Part shown: one piece after another, positions 22,114 to 34,497 of the stretch
Numbering within the stretch: the stretch's first letter is position 1
How the letters are laid out: every line of letters starts with the position of its first letter
NCBI GenBank assembly: GCA_949592205.1
Contig: CATIUR010000005.1
Location: forward strand, 132,362,277 to 132,426,276
Source of the DNA: Helichrysum umbraculigerum
Taxonomy: Eukaryota > Streptophyta > Magnoliopsida > Asterales > Asteraceae
Length of the DNA: 64,000 bases
Direction: 5' to 3'
Notes under the pieces: generated by a model
What the model saw: only the letters and a program-made list of their open reading frames with translations
What the model was told of the DNA's origin: nothing
The model's database searches: none
Translations under genes and position numbers: made by a program

Positions 22114-25100
22114 TGTGACAACTCTCCAAATTAGGTATTAATTAACATTTAAGCATGTGCATTCTTACGCTAATTTCCTGATTAAGTTTTAACAAAACTT
22201 CTTGATGTGATGTAAGTCTAGCAAGCCCGGTACTTTTAAACAAAAAGTAATACGTAATAAGCAAGTATTAAAAGTTACGTACAAATATATCGGAACGAAC
22301 CCGACAAAAATAAATGACAAAAGTTTCGTGATACAAAAATACTTAATAATGTAATTATTAATTACGAGTATTTATATATCTATAACATATAGATATAAAG
22401 GTCTAATTTTACGTTTAACATAAAACGTATTATAAAACAAACAGAAATAATTCTACAACGCGCATACGACGTCAAATCATAAAAATACAAATTTTCTCAT
22501 TCGTTTGGAAGAAGTTAGAACATTACTTCGAAATATGAAATCCTAAATTAACGGAAATTTGGCGCTCAATTAACTGCGCGCAGTAAAATGTACAAAATTG
22601 TGCAGCTATTTAAAATAATGATAACATCATTATACTGACCATAAATAACGAACCAGTAGAACATCTACAAAATAAAAATGTAAAATGTTTATTTTTATAT
22701 TGCTAAAATTATACCCGTACTCGAAATTGAAGTGCCAAAACTTGGCACCTAACTACAATAATGCAGTAGACAACATTCTATATACACCATACTCGTTCAA
22801 ATTATTATACTCCCTCCGTTCTCTTTTCTCTGTGAACACACACACACCCATCAAATAATTCATCACCACCAACAATCTCTCTTCTTCTTTGATCATCTTA
22901 ACAACAACATCAGGAAGCAGAATCAAAGTTTTAAGAACTATAACAATAACAAATCATCCTCATCATCGTCTGGATCATCATCATCAAAACTCAAAGTGAG
23001 AAACTTTCTAATCTTGATTTCTTTGGTTAAAATTCGTTATATAACTTGTTTACATATCATAATCTAAGTGTATAACACCGTGAATTGTTGATTTCTTGAT
23101 TGTTCTTGAAAATAGTTTATAAAACCCAAAACTTCAAAACAAAAATCGTTATATGAAAACTAGTTAAAATGAGTTAATAAGGTGTAAAAACGATACATAA
23201 CACTCATATAAACATTTGGGATTGTTGTGTAAAAGAGTTGGAACCAAAAGACCGAGCATATGTTTTGCTCTGCTGCGTACAGAGTCTGTGAGCTTAACGA
23301 ATACGGCGGATTCCTTTGAATACGCCGTATTCATAAACTGAAAACCAAACGAATCCGGCGTATTCACGGGAATACGGCGGATTCCCGTTTCTAAACAAGT
23401 CGAATACGGCGTATTCCGTTGAATACGGCGTATTCCCGAACCTTCACACGAACTATCTGATGAACACAAACGAATCCTGCGTATTCGATTGAATACGGCG
23501 GATTCCCCCGAACTGGATTGAATACGGCGTATTCATTTAAATACGGCGTATTCCCGAACTTAAAACGAAACCACATGAAAACCACGATGAATACGGCGGA
23601 TTCACCCGAATCCGGCGTATTCCGAACTTTGACTTGAATCCGGCGGATTCAAGGGAATCCGGCGGATTCCCCCACCTGGTCAACAACTTTGACTTTGATT
23701 TTTAAAACATAAACGTTTCCGTTAACGATTCCAATTATACGATACATTCACGAGACATTATAAACTATTAATAAAACATTAATGAGATATATCCGAGACA
23801 CGAACTTTGGACTTATTTAAACTCGTACAAACGAACGATATATATATATATATACGTATATATGAATATGGACTTTGTAAAATATACGTTTTGTGAAAAC
23901 GATTACATTATCGGGACACTTAAACTTATTAAACAAACGTGACGATATTAAAAACAAATAATATTTATTTTATAAACAAAATAAATACATTATCGAGTTT
24001 TATAACAAATAAAACCTATAACGTTTTTAAATACGTAAACAACGTATTACATTATATATAAATATATACGAGGACACACGTTATTGACACAAACGTACAA
24101 CTTAATAATATACAACAAGTATATTTACATACGAATACATATATAAAACAAATATATGTACAAACAATGATATTTGAATAACGTTCAAATTATACGAACA
24201 ACTATATACAAAGTATATGTACAAATGGAAACAAAACGACCTTCCGTTAAATTAGACAATTACATATTGATTCATATACTTAACCAAGTATACGATGAAA
24301 GAAATAATAACAATATTTCTACTCAATGTCACCAACAAATACAACGACTTACATGATAAAGAAATCAACCATTTCTTCAAACGAACAAACTGTTAACATA
24401 AGTGATTAAAACAAATCAAACGTACTTATGTTAATATATTTATTGTATAGGTTAACATACCTTGGGCAAATATCTGTTTGGCTGCTAGCTTTCATACCGA
24501 GCAAAACTACTGTGAGTTCACAGCCCCTACTTTACAAATGTCTTCTGTTTTAAACATAGGGGTGTAAACATAGAAACTGCATGTAAACATATGCAGCAAA
24601 TTATATAAATGCTTTAAATTGCTTTATACAACTGTTTGATATGAAATATTATTTCACAACTGTTTTGGGAATTAGACAACAGATCCTAGTACGGACCCAG
24701 ACTTGAAATGTGTGCATGAAAGACCTTATGTCATGCAGACTATAACCATTAGCTAGGTGACTCTAGCCACTGAGTATACGAATAGTACTATTGCCGTGAC
24801 GACCCTCCTGTGGATGGAGCGTATACTTAACTGTCCTTCAGGCAAGAAACATAAGTTTTGGTTGTGGTTTGGTTATAGGGTTAGGTCGCGTTACTTTAAC
24901 CTGCGAGGTTTAGCTCACCTTTCAGGGGATTATAAGTCTAAGCATTCCCACAATTATTATTTAGGATGAACATATCCTACAACTGCTTTATTTCAGTATA
25001 CGTACTGATTATATTTATATTCTGGTAAACAACCAGACATATGATTTGGGTAACAACCCACATAAAACTATATTTTAGGGTAACTATCCCTATCATCTTA

Positions 25101-25633
25101 TAATTTGCAAAACCTGCAAACCTTTATTTATTGAATAACATTTCAATAATTTATACATAAATGGTTTAACATACCACATATTTATACAAAACCTGTGAAT
25201 TCACTCAACATATTTGTTGACGACTTTATTTCTATGTTTTACAGGAAATTAGCCATGTAAGTAAGGATCGCATGCATTCAGGATGGACAACCCTGGACTA
25301 CTTAGGATGCCATTATTTTGGGACAGCTTTTGAGGATTTCCTCTGTATTACTGCAGACATTGCAGTTATACTCATGAAATCTTATCTTAACATATGTATT
25401 GTAAAACTTAAATGTTTTAAACTTTATCATTTCTGTACGACTTACATAGTCGTACTACTTTTGTAACAACCGTTTAAACTGGCATCCTTAATATATTATG
25501 TTCTGTATGATCATATGCTCTGATACGATGAATGCACAATTGTAACGTCATCACCCCCGTTGTTAAACTGTTTACACTTAATGCTTCCGCTAAACATTAA
25601 ATAAACACGATTATGGATTTTTGGGGTGTGACA
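22114..25633 (+). mobile_element. Solo LTR H nested in D 5' LTR
   Basis: The 3520-bp insertion starts TGTGACAACTC and ends TTTGGGGTGTGACA, with the duplication TAATT at 22109-22113 and 25634-25638. It is laid out like the Tekay-type LTRs: leader near 22860-22990, donor-like AAAGTGAG at 22996, palindrome array, a CCCCTACTTTAC...AGGGGTGT block near 24530, CCTGTGAATTCACTC at 25192, acceptor-like TTTTACAG ending at 25244, and GCTTCCGC near the end. It has no internal domain. Open frames within it are short and unconvincing. Confidence 0.88.
23299..23670. repeat. GAATACGGCGTATTC array in solo LTR H
   Basis: About 15 near-palindromes of the types GAATACGGCGTATTC and GAATCCGGCGGATTC lie in 370 bp. 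The half-sites are the same as in LTR C, although the flanking LTR sequence is well diverged. Minus-strand frames at 23164-23585 are repeat translations. Confidence 0.85.
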
Positions 25634-26187
25634 TAATTGGTATAACGAAAAAGCTGTAAAACGCCCGAGTATCCGGTATAGCGTTAACATAAATACGTGG
25701 GAAACCGAGTAAAGGTTGTAGGCATAATACTTTATCTACCAATTAAGTTTCTATGACCTCACCGGATTAATCATCACACCTAGTAACCTTATCCTTCATA
25801 ACTATCCATCCAAATAACATTGCCGAAGTCACAGCAAACATATTCCTTATCTTGATTTCTCTGCGTACTCCGTACAAACCCCTGTCTTTAATTTAGTTTT
25901 TAATTTTAGTAATTAGATTTGAAAACCAACCAACCTATCAAAAAGTTTTAAAAATCCCAGCTAAATTACAAAAGATAATTAATCCTCCTAGATTCCCATG
26001 CCCGTTGTAGTTTGAAGAACGACACTTGAGTTATACATACCGCTTACTGCCCTTTAGGTCTTTAGGTTGTATCAAAACTTAGGATACCCAGCATAATAAA
26101 TTTAAAACACACTGTCCGCGCGCCCTTGCCGGAAGGTTCAACGACGGGAGTAAAATCCGACCGACCGCTGGGACCGCGATAAGTTTT

Positions 26188-26205
26188 TGGCGCCGCTGCC
26201 GGGGA
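26188..26205 (+). other. Primer binding site of D (tRNA-Asp)
   Basis: TGGCGCCGCTGCCGGGGA lies 6 nt after the LTR end. It differs by one base from the complement of the plant tRNA-Asp 3' end as I know it, which is the typical Athila-type primer. The same PBS is in F, and a one-base variant is in E. Confidence 0.85.
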
Positions 26206-26481
26206 CTACCACGACCGACTTTAGGAATTTAGTTATCTTAGGTATTTAGCGACTCTTTCGAGAGATCAATATCATCCGGAAGTTACATGCTTTATTCTTA
26301 GGTTAATTAGGTTAATTAGTTTAGATTAGCTTTCCTTTCCGTAACCATAATTTCTACCTTACGAGTTATGACGAACCGTATCACGTTCGCCTCATCAATC
26401 AAGCCTCTGCTAGAGGGACGAGGATGACCGATCGTAGCACCAACCGACGAAACCCTTGAAATTAAGCCTCACTGCATAAAA
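26206..26481 (+). other. Leader of element D with a likely broken gag start
   Basis: A short frame starting at 26424 (MTDRSTNRRNP) stops just before the gag frame, which is open in another phase from 26428. The natural gag N-terminus probably began at 26424, with an indel near 26450-26460. Confidence 0.45.
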
Positions 26482-29400
26482 ATGATTAAATCTGAGTGTC
26501 AGTTTCATGGTCTTTCGGTTGAAAACTCAAGCGCCCATCTCAACAAGTTCATCAACCTTACCGACTCATTCGATATAGTAGGAACCAATAGAGACCTTCT
26601 TCGACTCCATCTGTTTCCTTATTCTCTATCTTCTCGAGCCTTAACCTGGTTTTATGATTTCGAACCCAATTCGATTCATACATGGGAAGAGATGGCTACT
26701 AAGTTTCTAGCTAAGTACTTTCCTCCTTCCATGCAAACCAAGCTTAAGACCGACATTGCTAACTTCCGTCAGGAAACTAACGAATCATTAAGCAAGGCTT
26801 GGGAACGATTTAAGAATCTTATCGGAAGATGTCAAAACCATCAGTTGGCTGAAACGAATCTGGTCTGCACATTCTACAACAGCTTAAATCCTCAGCACCA
26901 ACAAACCCTCGATGCTGCTTCATCCGGAAACTTCATGCAACATACTTCAGACGAAGCCTGGAAATTGATTGAGACGATAACGATGCACCATCATGACTTG
27001 GAGCCAGATGAATCCACTTTAGAAGAAAGGAATACTTCAGATCAAGCCTTGGACATCTTGAAAACTCAACTCGAATCCATCTCTAAAGTTGTCAAGGACT
27101 TGCAAGAATCTTCTAAACCCATGCAAAAGAAGAAACCCCCAAAGTTCTTCCCAAACGTACGGGCAAACGAAGAAATTCTTGACACCACTGGTAGAAACCC
27201 TGACAAATCCTTCCATTCTAAACCATTCATTCAGCGGTTAACCACACTACCCCCGTCTCAATCTTTAGTTCTCTCTACTCCTACCCAATTGACTTCTCGT
27301 CCAAACAATACGATTTTCAATAACTTCATGGTTGAGCAAAATAATACAAAAAAACGAATTCTTGATTTTCAAAACCAAAATGATTATTTGCTCAGGATTT
27401 CAAATGATTTAATTAAAAACATGGAGGATAATGTTAAAAGGTTGTTTTTAAAAGTTGAGGAGAAGCAAAGGGAGGAAGCGATCTACAATTCTGTCTTTCA
27501 CTCATCCTATGAGCACGATGACATGCTTGTGGTCACTAGAGGAGGAAAAGAGACTAAGAACGAGAAAACTATAGATATTCCTTCAGATAAACCTTCTACT
27601 TCTCTACCTACTGACTCGGTACAAGCTGACACCCCTATCGCTTCTCCTGAGCCAGAACCTTCTAAAGCCCCAGAAGTTTCTAAACCTGTTCGAATACCTT
27701 TCCCTGGTAGGCTTAAGAAAGAGAAATAAGAAGCTCAATTTGGAAAATATCTAGAAATGTTCAAAAGCCTACACTTAAACGTTAGATTATTAGATGCTTT
27801 AGTAGAAATGCCCAGTTGTGCTAAATTCTTTAAGGAACTGATATCTAACAAAGAAAAACTTAGACAGATAGTTAACTTACCCTTAGATGCCGAGTGCTCT
27901 CTAATTATGCAACAAGGACTACCCCCTAAGCTTGGAGATACTGGCCGTTTCACTATTCCTTGTTATCTTCAGGATGTTCAAATAAGTAACGCCTTAGCTG
28001 ACCTAGGAGCTAGTGTAAACCTCATGCCATTCTCGCTTTATAGGAAACTAGGATTAAACGAACTTTTGCCTACCCGTATGACCATCCAATTAGCAGACAG
28101 ATCAGTTAAACTCCCCCGAGGAATTGCTGAAGATATTATGGTCCGTGTCGACAAATTCGTCTTTCCAGTTGATTTCGTTGTTATGGATATTGAAGAAGAC
28201 ACCCAGGTTCCACTCATCCTTGGCAGACCTTTCCTAAACACTGCCAAGGCCATCATTGACGTAAATGAAAAATCTTTAAAACTCCGAGTTGGAACTGAAG
28301 AGGTCACCTTCAATGTTGATAAACTAATGAAACAGCCTGTGGGAGAAGATCTTGGTCTTGTAGATTCTATGCAGAAAATAATTGAAGAACACTTGGAAGA
28401 GATCCTCGCAGTAAGCAGCATTAACCCCCTTCCAAATACAATCATCACTTCAAGAATACTCTGTGAAGAAGGTGCGGGTCTATGCTCAGCTATCTCGGAT
28501 TCTCCCGACACATCTGGAGAGTCACTATTTCCTTTAAAGAATTCCGAGCCGCAGCTCAACTCCATCTTGACTGCTCCTCTTGGATATGGCACTCCTGTCA
28601 CTCTACTACGAAGGAACCCGACTTCTGAAGTAGATCATTCATCTCTCTCAAGGGAAGAAATTCTGAAGACTCTTAAAAAAATGGAGTCAATGCTTAAAAC
28701 ACCTGCTTCACAACCATCTGAAGGTTGTAAAAATCCAGAAATCACCATCAGCGAGTCTTCATCAGCTCAATTTCAGAGATTTGCAACAACTGACAAAGGA
28801 AAAGAAATTATCACCGAAGAAAATGCAATCTCTCAATCTTCCCAAGTAAAATATGAGCTGAGAAAAGATGAGCTGTCCAACAATACAGAATGGGTTGAGA
28901 TAGCATCAGCTGACATTCCAGAATCACCTGCAATGGAGTTAGATTATCAAACAGCGTACGATGAGCTTAAAAGAGACGAGATTGCTAGGATGAAACCATC
29001 TACTGAAGAACCACCCGAATTGGAACTAAAGGAACTTTCCCCACACCTTGAATATGCTTTTCTTGAAGGAACTTCGCACTTACCAGTTATCATATCTAAA
29101 GAATTGAAGCCCGAAGAGAAAGCAAGGCTGGTACAGGTTCTAAAGTCACACAAGAAGGCGATTTCTTGGAAGATCTCTGACATACAAGGGATTAGTCCAA
29201 ACTACTGCACTCATAAAATCTTAATGGAAAATGACTTCAGACCATCAGTTCAAAGGCAAAGGAGAGTCAACCCGAAGATTCAAGACGTGGTGAAAAAGGA
29301 GGTTATCAAACTCCTGGATGCTGATCTGATCTACCCTATCTCAGATTCCCCATGAGTTAGCCCAGTTCAAGTCGTCCCAATGAAAGGAGGCATGACGGTC

Positions 29401-29990
29401 ATCGCTAACGAAAACAATGAATTGATTCCAACACGAATCGTCAATGGTTGGAGGGTATGTATCGACTATCGGAAACTGAATGAAGCTACACGCAAAGATC
29501 ATTTCCCTCTACCATTCATTGATCAAATGCTCGAAAGGTTATCAGGAAAAGAATTCTATTGCTTCCTTGATGGCTTTTCAGGCTATTTTCAGACACCTCT
29601 CGATCTGAAGGACCAAGAAAAGACGACGTTCACTTGTCCCTATGGAACATTTGCTTACCGACGTATGCCTTTTGGTTTATGCAATGCACCTGCGACTTTT
29701 CAAAGATGCATGGTAGCAATCTTCCACGACATGATTGAACAATGCATGGAAGTGTTCATGGACGATTTCTCAGTTTTTGGGGATTCATTAACCGCTTGTC
29801 TTTTTAACTTGAATAAGATGCTGGCTCGATGTGAAGAATCAAACCTAGTTCTGAATTGGGAGAAATGTCACTTCATTGTGAAAGAAGGCATAGTTCTTGG
29901 ACACCGCATTTCAAAATATGGAATTGAAGTTGACAAAGCAAAAGTTGAAACTATCTCGAAGCTTCCACCCCCTACTTCTGTGAAAGCCAT
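26482..29990 (+). pseudogene. gag-pol: Gag-protease-RT of D (Athila type), stopped twice and cut by F
   Basis: One frame runs from gag through RT. Gag core: residues about 10-180, with LRLHLFPYSLSSRALTWF, TWEEMATKFLAKYFPP and a W-x-RFKNLI motif. Protease: DLGAS with Asp at codon 507, followed by VPLILGRPFL. RT: VCIDYRKLNEATRKDHFPL, then FMDDFSVFG at about codon 1094. In-frame stops: TAA at 27727-27729 between gag and protease, and TGA at 29353-29355, where relatives have Trp in SDSPW. Both fit C:G-to-T:A changes. The frame is cut at 29990 by element F and resumes at 41459 with no phase change once one TSD copy is discounted. No CCHC knuckle is seen. Confidence 0.92.
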
Positions 29991-30246
29991 TGATAAACGC
30001 TCAAAAGTACTATATTTTAGTAGTATTTTACCCCTATTCTTCAATGTTTTTATTGCATTTTATTAAGAATAAATATTAATTTCGTTCATATTTGCAATTA
30101 GATGTGGAAATAGAGCGTTTATGAAGAAAGGAATGGAAAACAGTCAATAAACAAGCTAAATGATACATAGTTGAAGAATAAAGTGAAGCCGAAATCGAAG
30201 AAATGAAGAAATGAAGAAAAGTCAAGAAACCGGCTGGAAATCTAAT

Positions 30247-30368
30247 CCATACGCCGTATGGAAATCCATACGCCGTATGGATTGTGGCGCAGGAAGCCCA
30301 GGTTACGCGGACTTGGGCTGGGCTTGAAATCAATCCATACGCCGTATGGAAATCCATACGCCGTATGG
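30247..30368. repeat. CCATACGCCGTATGG array in F 5' LTR
   Basis: The 15-bp near-perfect palindrome (7-bp arms around one central base) occurs at 30247, 30266, 30335 and 30354, as two pairs spaced 19 bp. The last copy ends 15 bp before the TATA box. The same array is at 37679-37790 in the 3' LTR (one copy mutated) and inside F at 33450-33616. Confidence 0.9.
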
Positions 30369-30383
30369 CAAAAACCACAGAAG

Positions 30384-30390
30384 TATAAAA
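30384..30390 (+). promoter_or_regulatory. TATA box of F 5' LTR
   Basis: TATAAAA immediately follows the palindrome array. Downstream is a T-rich and CT-rich leader. The 3' LTR copy is at 37808-37814. Confidence 0.7.
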
Positions 30391-31553
30391 TCGCGAAGAA
30401 ACCCTAAAACGATAGTTTTTCTCTGTTTTTCGTATTTTAATTATTTCCAGACGACTTTAGGGTTTTTATTTCGTAAATTAGGGTTATTTTGGAGGTACGA
30501 AGGGTGAAGATCGAGGATAGTTCATCTAAATCTTTCGTAGTTCATCGTTATTGATTCGGTATACTTTCGTTTCTTTATTTCATTAAAGAATTTGATTTAT
30601 TTGAATCTGATGTATATTGTTTTCATGATGAATTGAATATCCAAAGTGATTGTGTAGTTGATTGAACTTAGATTATGATTATTGAACGATTATAATTGCG
30701 TATTGACTAAGTTATTTAATTGAAACCGGTTATATTACTCGTGAATTCTTGTTTATTGGTGACTAGTTATTATTGTTGCTCAACGTGGTTGATAATATTA
30801 TTGAGATTGAGTTCCTTTAATGTTATGAATTATTGATGATTAGAATCTAGGTTTTGATCATTGCTAAATAGATTGAGTTTGATAGGTTGAGTATACGATA
30901 ATTATCTACTTTAAAATGAACGAGACAATAAGTAATTATTGGGTATTGTTGAGTCATACCAATAGAGTTAATTATAATTAGTTGTGAATGTTTAAAGCAT
31001 GATTTAGGGAAAGGCACACAATTGACTGATCATCTTGTGACATTGGAACCAGTGTTTAATGTTGGACCCTAGATTGTAGGAATTAGTTAGACCCGAACCG
31101 TTGGCTAATTCACATTCAATTTAATATCATTGAAGAATTTGGTGTTAAGTTGATTTAGAAGAATCACAATTAGATAATCAATACGTAATGAATTGGGAAA
31201 TATGAATCTGAGTGAAAATAATTATACAATTACTTATTCCTCCCATTTGGTATTTATTATTATTTATTTATTGTTTTAAATTCCGTTTTTATTTAAGTTT
31301 AATTGTTTTAAATTAATGTTTTTTAAACAAATGTTCGAACGGAACTAAAACGCCCCCCTTTATTTACTGTTTTCTAGTTGATTGTTAATTACTATTTATA
31401 ATAAATCCGCCGTTCCCTGTGTTCGAATCTGACTTACCGAATCTATATTTACAATTGATCGGGTATTCTTGCCTGGTTGCTTGAAAGTATTTATTAGGTA
31501 TTTCTATTTATAAATTATAAAACAAGACGTGCTTTCATAGCACATCAAGTTTT

Positions 31554-31571
31554 TGGCGCCGCTGCCGGGGA
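31554..31571 (+). other. Primer binding site of F (tRNA-Asp)
   Basis: TGGCGCCGCTGCCGGGGA begins 7 nt after the LTR end and is identical to the PBS of D. Confidence 0.88.
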
Positions 31572-31913
31572 GCGGTTGTGATTATTTAAATAGGAGTTAG
31601 TGATTTGTAAACTTTTATTTTTAAAAGAATTTTGTTAAATAAATAATTTTGTAAAGTTGTTTAAAGTAGTCTAAGTAATTGTGTATCAAGTTTTCATTAA
31701 TTCATTGGTTGAAACTAATTATCCTTTAATTGGATAAACTTTTGGGGATTTAAGTTTCAACCGGCGGATGGAAATCCGTCCGCCGGTTGGAGTTCCATTT
31801 ATGTAATTTTGTATATGTTATTCAAAGTTGTGATTATTTTGTTTGAACTAACTTGTTTTTTTGTTAGTGGTGTTTTTTATTTCAGATTCATTTTTATTTA
31901 GGTTTATAATCCA

Positions 31914-33117
31914 ATGGCGAGAAGTTTTGAAAGTGATGCAAACGATAATGATAAGGTCAAGAGAGATCAGTCTGCTAAGTCTGATGCTAGTTCCACTGAG
32001 ATAGTATCTCCCTACACTCACTTAGGGCGCATTCCCGTTCCTATTGTTTCATCTTGTCAGGGATTGCTATCGGCACTTGAGGAGTTTAGAGGGGATATCC
32101 CTTTCAGTTCAGAGATTATTAGGAGTTCCACAATTGATTTTTCTGGTAATCAACAGGCATTGGTTGATGATGTGTTAGAGGCAGCTTTGATTAAGAGTCA
32201 GTATGGGATTGATAGGCAATTCAATATTGCCCTCACTACTTTTGGGGAATCTCTAGAAACTAGGATTAAGGAGGAAGAGAAATTCTACACTGCTCAGAAG
32301 AAAAGATACACGGAGATTTATGAGATTCTGAGGCATTCTGCATTTCCATACTCGGCAAATCAAACCGGTCGTATGATCAGAGCTTTGTATTAGATAACGG
32401 GTCATCCAAATTCCGAAGCTGACAAGGAATTCTTAGCTGGTTTAAGGGATCCTGGTTCGATTGTTACAAGCGGATGATCATCTTAAGGATGAGACACCTC
32501 ATTGCTTTATAGTGAAAAACACTATTCACTATCACTTAAAAAGAATGGTTAAACAGCTGGATCGTCTTGCTAAAGAAGAAGAAGGAAGACCACGCCCGGA
32601 CTTTATTCAACCAATTGGTGAAATTGATGTGGCAACTTATCTTGTGGAAAATATGAGAAAATTAGTTGATGAGGCTAAGATTTTGTACCAAAGGGAACAT
32701 TTCCACTATGGAATGGTGGAAATCTACATGAGATTTGTTGAGATATTCAGAAATTCCTGTTTAGGTTTCAATAGCCTTCAAGAGCAAGTCTTGGGTGAGA
32801 TTGAAAGCTTAGTTAAAAGTTTGAAGGAAATGCCACTGATGAGCAAGCATCATCAGATTGGGGAATCATGTTTAGAATTTATTGGTGAGTTTGAGGATGA
32901 CAGTCCGGAGAGAAAGGTTAAGTTAGTTGGTAATGATGAAGTGTGGGATGAAGAAGGAGATGTAACCAAGGCAGTAATGAAAATTAGCTTGGATTTGGTT
33001 TATCTGCTTCCCGTGGTTAATGAGCACTTGGCAAATTTTCCAAGTTTTGGTCATGGGATCATTAACGTCATTCCCATAATCACTGAGCGTTTCCTTGCTC
33101 TCTATCCTAAGCAGTGA
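31914..33117 (+). pseudogene. ORF-a of F, unrecognised helical protein, broken
   Basis: The frame starts at the ATG at 31914, downstream of acceptor-like ATTTCAG and ATTTAG sites. It has a TAG at 32391-32393 and a +1 phase change near 32455, after which it is open to 33117. The protein would be about 400 residues. It is rich in Glu, Lys, Leu and Ile and looks mostly helical, with an acidic stretch (EFEDDSPERK). I do not recognise the family. Two signatures, FPYSANQ and TGHPNSEADKEFL, match FPFTLQQ and TGNPDSKEEKEFL in ORF-a of E, so the two are homologous. By position, just after the PBS, it replaces gag; whether it binds RNA or forms particles is unknown. Confidence 0.75.
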
Positions 33118-33449
33118 TTCTAATCATCTCTTTTATTTCTTATGCTATTGGATTACTTCTGACATTTTGGTTTATTTCTTATTATGACTGACTTTGTTTG
33201 TTTTGGATTTTAGTATTGTTGGTGTGTTTGGATTTTTGAACATTTAATTAGTTTGTGTGTTTGGTTTTTAATATTATTATTTCATTAAAGTTTGTTAATT
33301 TTTGATATTTATTATTATAGTGTGGAATTATGAAGATGTTGAAGTCGTGATTATCCTCCAGGTTTGATATTTAAGTCTATTAATTAAGTGTGGGGTTTTG
33401 GTTAAAAAATGGTTGGAAAAACGGTTTTGAAAAAATCTGAAATTTTAAT

Positions 33450-33616
33450 CCATACGCCGTATGGAATCCATACGCCGTATGGATTGGAATGGGCCACTGG
33501 GCCGAGCGTTGACTGGGTTTAATAAAATTGACTTGGGCCTGTTTAATCCATACGCCGTATGGAATCCATACGCCGTATGGAATCCATACGCCGTATGGAA
33601 TCCATACGCCGTATGG
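33450..33616. repeat. Internal CCATACGCCGTATGG array in F
   Basis: Six copies start at 33450, 33468, 33548, 33566, 33584 and 33602, with an 18-bp period inside each cluster. They match the LTR array of the same element but lie between ORF-a and the leader of ORF-b. The open frame at 33461-33664 is a translation of it. Confidence 0.9.
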
Positions 33617-33787
33617 ATCAAAAAGGCAGAAAACCGCCAGCAGCCCCTTTCTTCTTCATTTTGAAACCTAAACTCATTTTAAATCACCACCTACGGCTCT
33701 AACCACCACACCACCGAACAACCACTTCCGGCCACGCATTCATCTCCATTTTTGCGTATTCGTGTTACACGCACTTTCCTCTACAAG

Positions 33788-34492
33788 GTATAACTTCCCG
33801 TTTTCATTTTCGTTGGTTAAATCATTCGTTTGGAAGTTAGGGTTTATGTTAGTAAATTGGGTATTTTAAATTTAAGTATGACTATTGGCATTTGTTGGTT
33901 GAATTGTGTTCTTGTTAATATATACATTACAATGTCATGCTCGTTTTTCTAATATATTGCATATATTGTGTGATTCGATTTTTCCGTTTATGTTTAAGAA
34001 ATGTGAAAATGATAAACTCAATTTTGCTATGTGTTAATTTAGTACTTATTAATTTTCTGACCACATGATGATTAATGCAAATGTTTGTTTGGTACACAAG
34101 TATTTATGATTACGGTTATGTGATAAATTGTTATTTTGATTAAACGCGTTTATAATAATTCATTTTGAGAATGTAAGAATGTTTGCTAGTTGCTAATTCT
34201 CGAGTTTAGTGATTGTGCAAATTCGTATTCTCAAGATGGTACCAAATTATTGTAGTGCATTTGATTGGACAATTGTCATGAATATTTAATTAAGTATATT
34301 TATGTATGCAATTTGAGTAATTCTGTTTATAGATATGCAATTTAGGTTTGTGAAATTGATTGTTGCGGTAGTTTTAGGCTAAACCAGAATGGTGGATTAT
34401 TCCATATTTAGCAGAAATGCTGCCGAAATTTTTATTGACCTTTTTGTATTAAATGCTTATTTGGTGTTGTTAACATTTGTTTTGTTTAGCAG
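33788..34492 (+). other. Candidate intron in the leader of ORF-b (F)
   Basis: A CT-rich, gene-like leader (about 33640-33787) ends CTACAAG|GTATAAC. The next strong acceptor, TTTTGTTTAGCAG, ends at 34492, 5 nt before the ORF-b ATG. The 705-nt interval is T-rich and non-coding. With the palindrome array just upstream, this looks like an internal promoter plus a spliced leader. Confidence 0.5.
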
Positions 34493-34497
34493 TTATC

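Larger units (their letters stand above)
20064..26181 (+). repeat. 5' LTR of element D, split by solo LTR H
   Basis: Net length is about 2.59 kb once H and one TSD copy are removed. It starts TGATGTGACCC and ends GACCGCGATA, so the terminal CA appears mutated to TA, directly before AG and the PBS. The 3' copy at 60561-64000 matches it base for base over long stretches. A palindrome cluster lies at 20586-20641 and a TATA box at 20757. Confidence 0.9.
29991..31547 (+). repeat. 5' LTR of F
   Basis: It is 1557 bp, starting TGATAAACGC and ending CATAGCACATCA. It has a CCATACGCCGTATGG array at 30247-30368 and TATAAAA at 30384. The 3' copy lacks a 23-bp segment and carries LTR I. Confidence 0.93.

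Noticed and set aside
22203..22230. TGTAAGTCTAGCAAGCCCGG as the start of solo LTR H
   Set aside because: It has no TSD match to TAATT at the right end. The TG at 22114, preceded by TAATT, fits exactly.
26101..26205. Possible RNA gene near the GC-rich PBS region of D
   Set aside because: The GCGCGCCC and GCCGCTGCCGGGGA sequences are the LTR end and a tRNA-complementary primer site; no cloverleaf can be drawn.
27727..27729. TAA in D as a natural gag-pol boundary stop
   Set aside because: It does lie between gag and protease in the same frame, so readthrough was considered. The other three C-to-T type stops in D make decay the simpler reading; sibling elements would decide.
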